NCBI GenBank assembly: GCA_014871385.1
Contig: CM026431.1
Span: 9,588,739-9,652,738 of the forward strand
DNA: 64,000 nt
Direction of reading: 5' to 3'
Source: Ceratodon purpureus
Taxonomy: Eukaryota > Streptophyta > Bryopsida > Pseudoditrichales > Ditrichaceae
A model generated the notes under the pieces. That model saw only the letters and a program-made list of their open reading frames with translations, did not search any database and was not told where the DNA came from. The position numbers and the translations under genes were made by a program. Each line of letters starts with the position of its first letter. Position 1 is the stretch's first letter. Shown here one piece after another: positions 37,881-50,314 of this stretch.

Positions 37881-39101
37881 TTGCCAAATTTTGTTTCTAT
37901 TGTGATTGGATCATGGCTTCTTAGAAATTGTAAAAACAAAGCCAAATTTGTGTCATGGCATTTATAATTTTGATTCATTATAGACCATATTTTTTATATT
38001 TTTTGACTTTTTATTTTCTTGATGTACTCATGATGGCAATGTGAAACGTTGTAAAATAATTGTATATTTCAATGTATATATTTATGAGAGACTACACTTG
38101 TCTACCATTTTGATGTTTTAGGCTTTTTTATAGTTGGATATCTTTTGATTTGTACATTCTTGAAGTAGAAAATTTTCCAAATTGTAGTTGTTATACAAAT
38201 TTATTTAAACTTAAAATAAGGATTGATCTTAAGTCAATATATAGACTAACCCATCAATCAAGTCAAAACATAAGATAACAAGAAGTAGACTAGTTGTCAT
38301 TATTTTAGAAAAGAATAGTTTAATGTCACTTAAATACATCAATAGTAGTCCACAAAACTATTACAAGGTCACTCTTGATTTATTGTACTTCTACATTAGT
38401 TCTAAGACAAGTTGATGCAACAAATATATTTTGCATAAACATGTTTTTTTGAAGAATGCATTGATTTTAGAATGCGTCTAATTTACTTTGGACATGTTCA
38501 TTTCAAAACATCAATTATTTTGTTAGCCCCTAAAGGACTCTGTTGTTGCTTTTTGGAAGATATATTAACAAATTGTTGTAATTTCAACAATTCTTTTAAC
38601 TTCATAAAATATTAGCAATTTCAATTTTTTTTATCTATATGGGCAGGTACTTTCCAACCAATTAATCCTGCAGTCAAACTGTCGTCTTCATCCCAGTGTT
38701 GTTGTGATGTGGACGCAATTCTCGTCACAGTCGCCCTCGTTTAGGCAATCAAAATTGAATTTGCAAAACATTCTAAAAGAATCCAGAATAGGTTCCGAAC
38801 TTGAAGGGTGAACGTGCAATGCTTTACCATTATGCAGTGTTTCCGTATCCTTTTTGTTTCTGGTCACATGTGCAGCTTGTGTACACAAATGCATCACACA
38901 ACTTGGTGTGAATACTGCAGTCTACCCCACTGTATATGATGTTGCTATTTGTTATGTCTCAGCTGGATTCCAAAGTTTTGCTCAAAATCCCGCATTCGAT
39001 AATGTTTAATTAATAACCGAATCAGTGACAGATCATTGCGTCCTCGTTTAGTGTCGTAATCTTCTCTCCCTAAATAATACATGCTTTCCTCGTCGGTCCG
39101 T

Positions 39102-41264
39102 TCATTTCTTGCCAAAAACCTGCCCAGATATACGCGGAGTGCAATATTAGGTCATCTGAGATGCAAAAAGTAAAGCAACCTACAGAATGCAGTTCACTTG
39201 CTTGTGCATTCATGAAGAATGGAAAGACATGATAGGCTCACCCCTGCTAGGACGTCATGCGAAAGTGTGGCGACCTTGCTTCTCATGCCATCAGCAACAG
39301 GTTTCTTTTGATTGAAGTTTCGTACCACCCTCGGCTTCTCACTAGAAGGCTTCTTCTCCCTGGCAGTCTTCTCAGATTCAGGTAATTCCAGCTCTTTCTT
39401 CTGCAAGGTCATTTAGAACATTGCTAAGTAATCAGAATGGGAGGAATCAGAACGGGATGGACAGCAGAGAACAAGTACACAACTATTCTGATACATTTGA
39501 CTTTCATACGATAAATACTTGATGAACAAATAGAGTAGAAATTGTTGCAGAAATTTCATGACACGAACTTTAGGCATCAAGAAATGACATACCTTTTTCT
39601 TCCGCTCCTCCATAGAAGCGATGGCTCGAGATTGATCAACCTTCGAAAGGTAGAAATCGCGCTCTTTCTTGGCAGCAGAAATTTCAGCAGCCAGTCTTTG
39701 TTCCCTAACAGCATTCTTATAAGCTGAAGACAAAACTCACTGTTAGTCTGATGCTAATATGTCTTCCTGGTGGAGAAAAAAATCCTTTCCTCAAAAGATC
39801 CAATAATCGACAGTAAAGAACTCTTGCAGAATATGGCTGAATCCCCCATACACAAGACGGCGTCCAATAATACATACCAATTTCTTCAGTAAGATTGTCC
39901 CACTTGAACCTCTTCAAGTATTTCATGTTCCAAAGATCATAGTGATATGCAGAGCGTTTCGAAGCTTCTGTTTAAGCCACAAAGGAAAATCATGTTAATC
40001 AACGTTTCTCTATTTCTGATTAACTTACTCAACCATCAACTAACCCGGGTTCGATGCATACAAAACTTTATAATGCTCGACAATGACCGCAACATTTAAG
40101 CCCTCTCCAATATGCCGCGATGAACAAACAGCGCATTTCACAGCAGGTACGAATTCTAGATCACAGTAAACAGACTCTATAGAACTAAGAACGTACCCAT
40201 CGGCTCCCCATTAAGCATGATGGCAATGCGTTTTGCATCACTTTTATGAGCAAACTCCACCCACCTGTACATCACACCATCAGAAGCCAGGAAATCTACA
40301 AGAGTAACCAGTTCGAGCTTGCAGTTTATAAATCATGAACATGAACAAGAAGAAAAAACACGGCTCACCGAAAATCAACCCTAGAAGTCAGACCCTGAAT
40401 GCATGAGACACCCAGACCACTGATCAGAATTTCAGATCACGAGAAAGTAGAAAAAGCCTTACCCTTCAGTAAAATTCTTGCCAGTATTTCCACCTGCTCG
40501 TTTTCGGCGCATCCTTGCAGCAGCATCTGTAGAAACACAGAACACATTAGAACATCTCACTAAACCATCCACTCCCACTGTATGTTGTCAGTTCGAACTC
40601 AAACCACAGACGAGCTCTTCAAGAACTACGCGTTTCTCTGTTCCATATTCCAGCCAACCTATATCTCCTTCAAGGCCAAAGAAACTTAACCCTCCAGTGC
40701 TCCAGAAATGAGATTATTTCCACAGAAAGTGCATCCTCTAGAACCGGAACATACTAACCCAGCGGCGACAGTCTCGGGTATATATCTTTCAAAACTGTGC
40801 AATTCCTGATCATTGCTGAGTTCCTGATTCTCACATACGAAAACGCATCAGAAACCCTAAGCACATCATGACACCAGACCTGATGCCTTGAACAACCCTA
40901 AACCCTAAAACCCTAATTCAGCTGAAATTGGTCAATCCCGACCTTCGGGAGCAAGGTAGATGCGCAGCACTTCCCCAAAGGACTCAAGCAGATGCCGCAG
41001 CTTCAAAGGTTTCATGTGCGGAGGAATCCGGCTCAAATACACCACTCCTCGCTTCCCGGGTACACTAGACCGCCCATCCTGCAACGATTTTTTCCTCCGT
41101 TTCTTCTCACCCGCGCCGCCCTCGCCCTCGCCCTGAACCTGCCCCTCTCCGCCCTCCTGCAACGCCTCGGCGTGACTCTCCCTCCGCTTCCGACTCCTCG
41201 CTTCCTTCTTGCTCTCGAACTCATCCCCCCCGCTGCTACTCGCCTCCTCTTCCTCCATCCTCAC
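39102..41264 (-). CDS. ESF2: ESF2/ABT1-like pre-rRNA processing protein, copy B (complete)
   Basis: Complete seven-exon gene: 41264-40943, 40526-40463, 40264-40197, 39967-39878, 39723-39593, 39400-39242, 39119-39102, total 283 residues. The N-terminus is acidic then strongly basic (KKRRKKS) before the RRM, which opens GVVYLSRIPPHMKPLKLRHL. The rest matches copy A: MRRKRAGG, TEGWVEFAHKSDAKRIA, YDLWNMKYLKRFKWDNL, REQRLAAEI and a VFGKK end. The family is nucleolar and works in early 40S assembly. The start is the ATG of MRMEEEEASS, with no upstream in-frame alternative in the open frame. Exon sequences are essentially identical to copy A, so the duplication is recent, or conversion has homogenised the copies. 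Confidence 0.93.
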
Positions 41265-42581
41265 TCACTTCTCACCAGCTCTGAATCCTCCAGCAACGCA
41301 ACCCAATCGCTTCTATCACTTCAATCAATCCTCAACCTCACCACGAGGCCTCCTCGAAACTCAATCTCTCGCAATTCCTCGGCGACATATCAATCAGGAT
41401 GCGCTGAGAAAAAACAGAGTCTCTCCCACTTTCAGCCTGACATCGAAGCCGGTAACCAAAACCCGTCACACCATCTAATTACACCATCATCTTCCGTCGA
41501 TCTACGTTTAACTCGTGAAATCTATCAATACGGACATGTTGTCTCTTTTAGGACGGTGACCGTTTAAGGTTCTTAAACCTTTTCGCAAATGGAGAACCAA
41601 AATGCGCGAGAAACTGAGACCCTCAATTCCCAAAATCGTTACTGCAGCTAAAACCGCTGCTATCTACACCGGTGGAACATTATTTGTCTAAATCTAGAAA
41701 ACGTGTCGAAATATAACTACAGTGGCGGTTTAAGGGTTTTTTCTTTTTCTTTCTGTAAATGCACAAGTGAGACAAGGAGTCCCCTCTTCCCCGGATGGTT
41801 ATTTCTGTTATGGTACAGATGCAGTATGCATGTATTTCGATCTAGTGTAGTTCCTATGGCATTCTCGTTTACTGACAGCACTAATTGGCCAGGTTGTATT
41901 ATCGAAGTACTACACAGAAGTAGTGTTTTCTTGTGCAGTTCACTCTAATTTGGTTTTCTTCTTGTTTAAACGGAGACATAGACACACAGAGTCAAGTTCT
42001 GATGTTAAGGAATGTTGAATTAAAAACTTAATACTAATTCAGATATCTCAAGGCATCTTGTGCATGATCCAAGTTTTTCACTTAGGTTCAAAGTATTCAG
42101 AGAGTGTCGTCACAGCCTTGAATAGTACAGCCATGGAACAACTTGCACTAATTCACGATAAATCAGCAGTCCAAACCAAGAACTCCACGAAATCATCATA
42201 AATAATCAGCAGGCTAGCTCATGTAATACAGACATGCCAGATGTATGCACCGAACCAGTTTCGTTTCTCTTGCTAGGAAAGAAGACACAGGATATATTAA
42301 TGCTTTGTCAGCCTGGACATCAAAAGAGCCCACCAACAGAAATACATGAACATCCTTGCAGCTATAAGTATTAAGTTCCACACTCGTTTCATGTCTATGA
42401 CGATGAACTCACAAAAATGCCTTCGATGACCAAAGCCAAACGACATCTGCTTGAAAACTGAACTACTTATTCTATTTTTTTAGAGTAGCTTGGTCGATAT
42501 ATAAACAAGCTAGTTCAACAGTAAACTCTCTGGACCTCGGACTACATAAAGTATCGATACGAGTCCTTCGACGTCAACATC
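41265..42581. other. Intergenic region between ESF2 copy B and LTP gene
   Basis: It contains the ESF2 copy B promoter and 5' leader and the LTP 3' region. No further gene is seen. Confidence 0.5.
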
Positions 42582-43038
42582 CTAAGCGTGACCTCCGGGA
42601 ACCACCATACCTGCACCATATCATGACCAAAAACAACAGCATTAGATTGAACATAGTTCAGAAAAACTGTGCAATCGAGTTCACAGAGAGTAGGAGAGGG
42701 AGTGATATACCGTTGCAGACGTAGCCGGCCTTGTAGTTGAGGTTGCACTTCTGGGGGATCTGGATGGCGAACTGCATCTTCGCACCGGCGGACTTGGCGG
42801 TTGGGTTGTTGATGGCTTGGCACAGGCACGCCTCACCGGCAGGAGTGCCATACTGGGCGAATGCCGCCATGGCGTTGCAGCATGCGGCAGTGGGCTGGTC
42901 ACCCCTGGTGGCGGCGCCTAGGCACCCGACGAGCGAGTTCACGTTGCCACATTGCGCGCTCACTTGCTGCACCAGTGCGAAGGCCACCACCAGCATTGCG
43001 AAGGTGCTCACCATCGCCAGGTTCCTGCTCAGGGCCAT
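42582..43038 (-). CDS. Non-specific lipid-transfer protein (secreted, 8-cysteine)
   Basis: Two exons, 43038-42711 and 42610-42582, give 118 residues. An N-terminal signal peptide (MALSRNLAMVSTFAMLVVAF... ending QVSAQ) precedes the eight-cysteine motif: CGNVNSLVGC, then CC in TAACCNAM, then CLC in GEACLCQA, then single cysteines in IPQKC and GYVC. The intron splits the last Gly codon and the tail reads GMVVPGGHA, a usual LTP end. These proteins bind lipids in the apoplast and act in cuticle or defence functions. The conserved splice site near the last Cys supports the model over a longer unspliced frame. Closest LTP type is uncertain. A TATA-like CTATATC lies about 105 bp upstream. Confidence 0.92.
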
Positions 43039-43140
43039 ACTTGCGAACAGTTTCGGATCGAGGGGATAAGAAGAGGATTGCTGAATGAAGCAGATGCAGA
43101 GAAGTGTGATGGTTTGAAGAAAAGCAGGGACCGACGGGGT

Positions 43141-43149
43141 TGATATAGG
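43141..43149 (-). promoter_or_regulatory. Probable TATA box of the LTP gene
   Basis: The minus strand reads CCCTATATCAACC here, roughly 105 bp upstream of the ATG, leaving room for a 70-80 nt leader. Confidence 0.45.
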
Positions 43150-43159
43150 GCTCGACGTT

Positions 43160-45546
43160 GGGCAGTGAATCACGAGAGGGCACTGGTACTGATTGTTGCC
43201 TGCACTGACTTGGCGTACTACGTCTGCGAGAATTGCGACTGAGCTCCTGACCAAACAGCTGACATGTTGATCTTTCGAAAGGCCAAATTCATTCTATAGG
43301 CTACCATTGTCGGTTCATTGTCATTTTCATGTATGTGTTGGTACATTGCAGTGAGATTATTGCCATTGCATGTGAAATAATGGAATTTGAAGCACTTCAA
43401 ACGTCACAGTACCGCTCATGAATTTACGGCTTTCGAGCAGTTCATCATCAAGATGGCTGTCTATCAGGTACACAAGGAGTACTTCCGGCATTGCATGCGT
43501 AGGAAGAAGTGTGGGATTTTTATGGATGATTGACACTGTCTGAGACGTGGTTAATCAGCACTTGTTACTGCAAGTTGATTAACGACATCTAGGGCTGTTA
43601 TGATCAAAATCCAGGTCATACATTGATTAAGGTGCTAGTAAAAGCAGCCACCTTAGCAAACCTTATTCATTGCTGCGGAAAGTAATTCAAAATTTTACAA
43701 GCCAGTGTTCCTAGACAATAGTTTTAAACTCTAAATAATGACTCCATTTGGTTGCACTGGTCCATCAGCCCCTTCTTTACATTGCACCCGTCGGGTTTTC
43801 ATTCTGGACAGGATTGCTAACCGCAAAATTTATGATATCGCCACAATTTCCTTTGATCTGTTTGCTCGAAGAAAGCTACAGGTATTTTAGAATCTTCTTT
43901 AGCTAAATTAGATTTTGGGGGTGCCATTTTGGGAAAAGGGTCTGACCCAATCGTACGTCCATGACCCCGGAATTTTTTTCAGCGCCATTATGCTTGATGG
44001 TTCATATACTTGAGAGGGCCTTAAACAGCCTAGCCAGCATTACAGATTGAATTATCAAAATTGAATATATATCAAGATGTTGAAGTCATATAGAAATTCT
44101 AACATATCAAAATTGGATATATATTAAGTCTCCTTCATGCCAGCAGCCTGATTCCGAATACGAGGGATAAGCTGAAAGGAACTATATATAACTCTGTATC
44201 GCTTCCCAAAGTAGCGGTCTGTTCGGTCTGTCTTGCACTGCCGGGGCTTGATGTTGCACGCCATCACCAGCCCACATTCGCAAAATAGAATGTGGAGTGG
44301 GCTCCCGCAGCAACTGGGATACTGACTCCCAGCAGAAATATTCTATATCGTCTATTTGCCACCTCCAAAGTTGTTTCAGGGCAGCACTCACAACTCATTG
44401 TTCCCGTGATGAGTGGTAGTCGATGACATGGAAATTGGCCTAAAAATCGTACACCCCCATTGCCAATATGGCTAGCTACGACGGCAGCAGCAGAATTCCC
44501 ATGTCGTTCGGCGAGGGATGAGGCCTTCGAGCAGAGTAGAAGCCTACGAGATACGGAGCTCTGTGAAGCTTGAACTGAAGCGAATTTGACATCCAATGCT
44601 CTTTAAGTAGCATGGATGGGGAGGCACTAATCGTGGAAAAGACGTGGATATATAGGACCATAGTTATGATTATATGAGTAATTTTGGTTATATGAGTTAT
44701 ATGGTTAAAGATCAATGGCCACAAAGGCGCAAGCAGAGGTGCGACGGAGAAGCGTGCAGACACAGGACTTCCTTCACAGTAGCTTCAATGTATGATGAGC
44801 TCGCATTGTTGAACTCCTGGCGCAATTATGCCACTTCTGTCTTACCAGAGCGTCCAGCTTCCCATGAGCTTTTGCCTGAATATAAGCAGGGTACCAATAA
44901 AAACCTTCGATCTGACTGTTGCATTCGCGCCTTCCATTCAATAACCATGTCGTCCGAGTATGTCCCACTTGCGACAGTGTTCCATGTGACCGCCTTGATG
45001 CTATTCAACGTGATGTGAGGGCCATGATCGGCTTGCAGATAGATCAAGCATGTCTTTCTTCTGCTCCGGCGGAGATTTCTCTTCCCCCGCGCATAATGCT
45101 CGATGACGAATCTCTAAATTTCTGAAATCACACTCGTACGTTAGCTTTTTGTATAAATTTGCCGCTCGAGCCCCTGTAACTCCAGGTTAGCCTCTGTAAG
45201 CGAGAGAATGTTCAGTCACTATACCCGCCGAAGCTCAATTACAGCCACTGCAACAAACGTCTTCCACTTCTGGTGTAGTGACTTTCCTAGGAAGGTATAA
45301 CGAGCGTCCGACCTCGACCAATTGGTGGTGAAGCAGTTGTTTGCAAATGTTTCTGAAAATTTTGAATTGTTCGCTGTATAATTCATAATATCTCTATGTA
45401 AAAGCTGAAGAATTTCTTCGACTTTGACAAAAGATCGAACAGGCTAGTACTATCTGCCATCACGTTTCCTTTCTGGAGAATGGACTACTGTGGATCTTGC
45501 ATACAACTCTGTTTGATTAAATTTCCTTCTTCCAAACAATCAAATA
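43160..45546. other. Intergenic, no supportable gene
   Basis: Several open frames at 44180-45020 lack ATG starts, domains or splice support. A TATATATCC motif near 44643-44660 on the minus strand could mark a promoter, but the frame behind it is short. Nothing else stands out. Confidence 0.45.
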
Positions 45547-46070
45547 ATGGAATGCGCGCAGCGCTCGGTAGAACATTCCAGCGGTGAGGCTGCAAACGGA
45601 AGCATCCCCGTCTTGATGACGGGCTGGCTGCAGCGATGTGATATTGAGAAGATGGTTGATGGCTTGCAGATCATTCATGCTAAGTTGCCCTTCCTGAATG
45701 CTTGTCGACAGAACATGGAATTGAAAGATGAAAATATGACAGACGGTAAGTAGGACATTTCGGCAATAGATTTAAGAATGAAGCCAATTTGAAATTATAT
45801 GGAGATCATGTCCTTGCTAGCTCGAACAAACGTATTTCACATTTCAGTCCTGGATGCACATCCTTGTAGCCTATGTTCCTACTGTGAGATATGCAAATTG
45901 CCACATCAAAATCAACTAGTTACTTGCTTCAGTCTCCTACAACTAGTTACTTGAAATTAAACGTAACGACTGCAGAGTTGTTGCAGGCTGTTGAAGAGGC
46001 AGCCAGACAGCCCCTCCTCCGAATCCGGCGTGATGAGCTCCTGGCATTGACCCGGGATACCAGGCCATAA
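45547..46070 (+). CDS. Small two-exon hypothetical protein (97 aa)
   Basis: Exon 45547-45745 ends at GACG|GTAAGT; exon 45976-46070 follows TGCAG and keeps phase to a TAA, giving 97 residues. The protein starts MECAQRSVEHSSGEAANG and ends in a helical segment LLQAVEEAARQPLLRIRRDE. No signal peptide or known domain was recognised. Evidence for reality is only the coherent splice model and fairly balanced codons. It could be a fragment of a larger gene; the EMB8-like pseudogene nearby is on the opposite strand. Confidence 0.4.
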
Positions 46071-46258
46071 TGCAGGTCTAGAATGCAGTACTAGATAATC
46101 GGATTGCTCCAGTGAGTGCGCTTGGAACGCCATATTTCATTGAGCCAGTGGTTGGGACTGAAATCATGCCTTGGCAGCATTGTAGTTACACATACTACTG
46201 GTAGGTGTTTTGATTCGTTGCAATAGTTACATAGTTAGGTTCCTTGAATGTTTTTTAA

Positions 46259-46589
46259 GGGCCAGTTTCAGGGTATGCCCAAACTTTGAGAGCCCATTGG
46301 TTTGGACCAATGAAAATGTTAAAATGTTCAAAGTCTATCGTCCCGAGCTTCACACTATGGGCTAAGTTTAAAGGATGTTACCTCCAAAAGAGCTTAGGTG
46401 GCAACACTTTTAGGAAGTTATGGCACTAAGGCGACGGCCTCGTGAGCAATAGTTTGGGTCAAGCAAAATGCTCAACCCAAATTTCTGCTAAGAGGCCAAA
46501 TTTTTTTTCATTGTGTTGGCCTCTTGATGGAGTTTGGTCCAAAAAAATGATGGTCGTCCTCTCAACTTGGGCATAGTCTGAACCGGCAC
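46259..46589. mobile_element. Tourist-like Harbinger MITE
   Basis: 331 bp flanked by TAA at 46256-46258 and 46590-46592. Ends are GGGCCAGTTTCAG and, from the right, GTGCCGGTTCAG; similarity extends inward over about 35 bp (TATGCCCAA...GAGAG). No coding capacity. TIR style resembles the foldback element in the duplication arms (GGGCCAGTTTATAC). Confidence 0.75.
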
Positions 46590-46867
46590 TAAGTTAACAT
46601 TGACAAGCTGTTCCAATCTAGTCAACCTCAGCCCAGGCCCCAACAACCAACAGCCATTATTTACAACAATAGAATGTGCAGGCTCAAGCTTATTTAAAGT
46701 TTTCATCCAGCAGTCTAGAAAACAACCAACGTTTAAGTGGACACGATTTTGAGCATATCAGTGCACATGATTTTGAACATACAACTCAAAAAGGCGATCA
46801 CGAAAGAAGCTACTTATTTCAGATGAAACCTACTAGGCAGAATCCTGTAGTCACGTTCAAGTGTTAA

Positions 46868-48065
46868 GCTACTTACACACAGCTGGCATACTGCACCAAT
46901 CCAAAAGTCAAAGCTTTGTTGTATAACTTTGGCACTCCATATCTACTTATGAAATTGTCTCCGATCTGCAGACAATTTTTATCTGAAGACATTAATCACT
47001 TCCCAAACACAAAATACGATTCTTTAAGTCAGGGTCGAATATAAGGTTTGCATTGGAATAAACAGATTCTTTTCTGTCAAAAACAATAACAAGAATGAGG
47101 TGAAACCTACCAAAAGATCCCATGGACTGCACACAGCTGCGGCAGCACCTACAGGTGTGGAATCACCTTCTTCTCCCAAATACTACACCTGCACAACAGC
47201 GAGCAGGTTCAGTCAGGATTCAAATCTGGTAGCATGATAGCCAGAAGAATTTAATCCTCAATCACTTATCCCTCCTATATAGACAGAAGCATTTGCATCG
47301 AATGGTCAAGCCTGGCCAAACGGACCCGGCACTCGAGATTATGCTGTCCTAGGCTACTCGCATTTCAGTCAATGCAGTCCTACATATTTCGTTTTGATAC
47401 GTGTAACATTCACTATGCATGAACATCGGTTTCTCATGTGACAACCTTTCAATGTCATTGATAAAATATATGGTTGTTGAGTGTGGCCCAGTCTTATACA
47501 AGTACAAATAACTTCACCAAAAAACAATGTTAGCACCAATGCTAGTACCAATGGTAAATAAGGTGCTCTTGGATATTTCTCATGTACATAATTGATAATT
47601 CTCCTCAGATCCTCAGTCCACTCTGCATTATAGAATTGATTTGACCGAACAACACACAGAAAGAGAGTGAGACAAGTCATCAGAATAAGTTCGAAGGCCA
47701 ATCAGTGCAAAATCTACCTTCAAGAATGCCAATAAGGCATTTGATAAAGTTGTAGGAAGTACTATCAAACAACATGAAGCGATCAGATGCTTGACGATGC
47801 CTGCACATTGAACTATTCTTTATAAATGATGAAATTATGCTGAAAGACTGTACTCAGGAGCAGAAAAATGCTTCAAACTATCACGCCAAATCCCTGGTAC
47901 TCGGTATACACTGACAAAGCAGAGAGTGCTCAAACCTACTGATTTCCACCGAAACCTCCAGAGATAAAAGAAAAGCTCACGGTAATAGATACGCCTCCAA
48001 GACCACGGTGATTGGAAACCAATGTCCTCCATCCCTTCATGCCTGACATATATGCTATGTGCTTC
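46868..48065 (-). pseudogene. EMB8/ABHD-type alpha/beta hydrolase pseudogene
   Basis: Degraded copy of a plant embryogenesis-associated EMB8-like hydrolase (YheT/ABHD1-3 family). Recognisable pieces in order on the minus strand: SIYVRH (about 48055), KGWRTLVSNHRGLGGVSIT ending at a GT donor (47981), FYNAEWTEDLRRIINYVHEKYPRAP (from about 47645), then after a one-base shift FTIGTSIGANIV, which contains the GxSxG nucleophile elbow; then YLGEEGDSTPVGAAAAVCSPWDLL (about 47180-47110) preceded by an in-frame TAG where a Lys is usual, and IGDNFISRYGVPKLYNKALTFGL (about 46965-46880). Exon-intron structure is retained, so it is a decayed gene and not a retrocopy. The N- and C-terminal parts were not found. 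Confidence 0.8.
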
Positions 48066-48373
48066 AAGTACTACAATCCCAAACCCGCTTCCCTAAATCT
48101 CTTTAGTGCTGGAGGGTGGCTCGACCTATTTGAATTCCTATCAGACGAGACTCTGCCAATTTTCTCATATGTTTTCGGTGTAAAGAGTAATTAATCATGA
48201 AGATTTCCGTACATAGCATTTTGTCTGCACGCACTGATTGCAGCCATCGAAAAACACATTTTCATATCTGCATTACAAATTAATAACTCCCTACATGCCA
48301 GAAATGCCCCCCCTGTAAACTATCCAAACAAGCTGAACACCCAAACCCACCATCAGCCAGGCACCAAAACACT

Positions 48374-49200
48374 TTACTCTAGGACACTACGCCCACGCTG
48401 CGCATACTCCGCCTCCTCCTGAAAAATTTGGTCAGTTACACGGACTCCAAACGCGAGGAAGAAGATTTCCTCCCAAGCGCTCCGCAAGGATCCTTGCGAC
48501 ATCGCCGCGATACTTCCAACCACCTCATCGGGTGGAATCTTATGGATTGAATCATTGAATTTATATGCTCCGTTGAATTCATATGATCCGTCGGCGAGCA
48601 GCTTGCGTACCAGCTGCTTGACCACATGAACTCGGTCCCATTCGTGGGGGGTAAAACCAGCAAAAAACTCAGACCAAGATGCGTCTCCATCCTTCATCCT
48701 CCCCACAGCCTTCTCGACCTCTATCCTCGCCAAAGTCAGAGCCACCCGCTTCTTGACTTTGTCGCCCAATTGGAGGCCCTTCTTCAAGAAACTCTTCAAC
48801 TCCAACATGCCATTCCTCAACGTTACGTTCTTGCTGCGAAGCAGCGTCAGCTGCACATAGAAGAGGTACGGATCAAAATAGCATGGCTATGTTGGCACTA
48901 GAACAAAATAAATGGATACGTGCACACTGATGTAGCAAAAAATTAAGAAATTAACATCTTACTTAAGTAGTCATCTCAACATTGGCTAGGAACATTTACC
49001 TCTGTCTCCATGACTTGAATGCGGCCCTCTAGTTCCTCGATTTGCTTCAACAAGCGCTCAATGACGATCTGTGACTCTCGCCGTGCCTCATCCGCCCGGG
49101 CCTCCATCCGAGCCTCCACCCTGGCCTCCAACTCCAGCATCTGCCTCCTTGTGTCCGCAACGAGCTGCTCCATGATGAGCGTCCTCCCTTGCGCTGTGGC
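48374..49200 (-). CDS. Unrecognised coiled-coil family, copy 1 (last two exons)
   Basis: Exon ending 49000 encodes MEQLVADTRRQMLELEA then a Glu/Arg-rich coiled coil to QVMETE; a GT donor and the TGTGCAG acceptor at 48851 join it in frame to 48850-48374, which encodes LTLLRSKNVTLRNGM to a shared RSVLE end. Family unknown; no catalytic motif seen. The closest relative in the window is at 62358-62906, about 85 percent identical by eye in the common part. A YEFN segment is locally duplicated here (YEFNGAYKFN). Upstream (49200-49330) the family's earlier exon is recognisable but frameshifted, so this copy may start at the ATG of MEQL or be a pseudogene. Similarity with the 62-kb copy continues about 100 bp past the stop, then ends. 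Confidence 0.55.
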
Positions 49201-49410
49201 AAGCCGAGTAAGAATCCCTTGTCACTACCACGATCTTCACCGTCAATAGTGACAAGGCCTCTCCCCTACGCCAAGTCGGAGATACGTCGAGGCGGAGCCT
49301 GGAATCATCGCCCCCCGCAAATCTTCAACGGTAACTCTAGAGAGATGCTCTTGCAAAACCGTAGTCTCGAGATCAGCGAAGCCGTCAGATCTTGGCCGTC
49401 ACATCTGCAC
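49200..49410 (-). pseudogene. Frameshifted upstream exon of the coiled-coil family copy 1
   Basis: The minus strand shows EDLRGAMIPGSAS, the family motif also found at 50460-50520 and 63860-63990, but small indels (CGTATCTCC for CGTATCC, a lost G in AAGGG) break the frame before the MEQL exon. Confidence 0.6.
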
Positions 49411-49568
49411 CGCACGATCCTTCTTGAGAACTCACGGGAACGCATGGAAGGGAACGTGGGGGAAGAGTTCGGGGAAGGGTTCTTCGCGACAATCGATGCC
49501 AATAAGCTTGACACAATTTACAAACCCTAAACATAACCTTCTCAAATCCTGAAAAGATAATCGTATTA

Positions 49569-50205
49569 CAGTCAAACCTTGATAAGTGTTAACAGTTGGG
49601 AGCATACTTTTTGTTAACACTTAGGGAATAGTAAGACTTAACACTTATTGAGGGCGATGCGGATGATTTGTAACACTTATAAAAAATAACACTTAGAGTA
49701 AATAAAAAAGTAAATACATAACATTTAAATAGAAAAAATGGATATATATATTCTATGTATGAAGTTTACAACACAAATAATATGTAATAATATAATCTAT
49801 AGCCTTCACTCCCTTTTTATATCCTTTCCACCTCGCCTATTTGCTTTTATTTTTAAGTTTATAAATTCAAAAGTACAATTATCTTTTACTTTATGAACTT
49901 AAAATACATAATCTTTTACTTTATGGTCTTAAAAATACATGTATCAAACAATTTGTTTCTAAAATAGAAACTAGAAACTATTGCTTGACCTCAAAGTTAT
50001 CTCCCTCCAAATTATGGTTCTAACAAAAGTCATTTTTTAGAAAGTTATCACTTATCGAGGTAAAATTAACAAAGTTGGGACCACAACATTACATAACACT
50101 TAACACATAACAACTTACTAGTCTTAATTTTAAGGGAGCAGAAATCCCCATAACACATGTAGAATTTTAACACTTATCGAGGTAACACTTATCGAGGTTT
50201 GACTT
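49569..50205. mobile_element. Pogo/Lemi1-like Tc1-mariner MITE
   Basis: Ends read CAGTCAAACCTTGATAAGTG on the left and AAGTCAAACCTCGATAAGTG from the right, flanked by TA at 49567-49568 and 50206-50207. The CAGT..AACCTC terminus and TA duplication fit pogo-like plant mariner elements. AAGTGTTA motifs are iterated inside both ends. AT-rich, no transposase. It lies between two fragments of the coiled-coil gene family. Confidence 0.75.
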
Positions 50206-50314
50206 TATGAGAATTTTCTTCTAATCCCTAATCGCAACCTTCTCAAATCCTTGAAAAAATTCATGTCAAATGAATTATGAGAAATTTCTTGGATTGTGGG
50301 GTTTTTTTTGAGCA

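Larger units (their letters stand above)
36720..41008. repeat. Right arm of the large inverted duplication
   Basis: It is the inverted counterpart of 1-5095. It contains the complete ESF2 gene, the 17-nt minisatellite and the Harbinger-like element, and lacks the two insertions private to the left arm. The duplication may extend to 41264 and beyond; the left partner of that part is outside the window. Confidence 0.85.

Noticed and set aside
44264..44596. 110-residue minus-strand frame with a transit-peptide-like beginning and an upstream TATATATCC motif
   Set aside because: The frame starts at TTG, the nearest upstream ATGs are in another frame that stops after about 50 residues, and no domain is recognisable.
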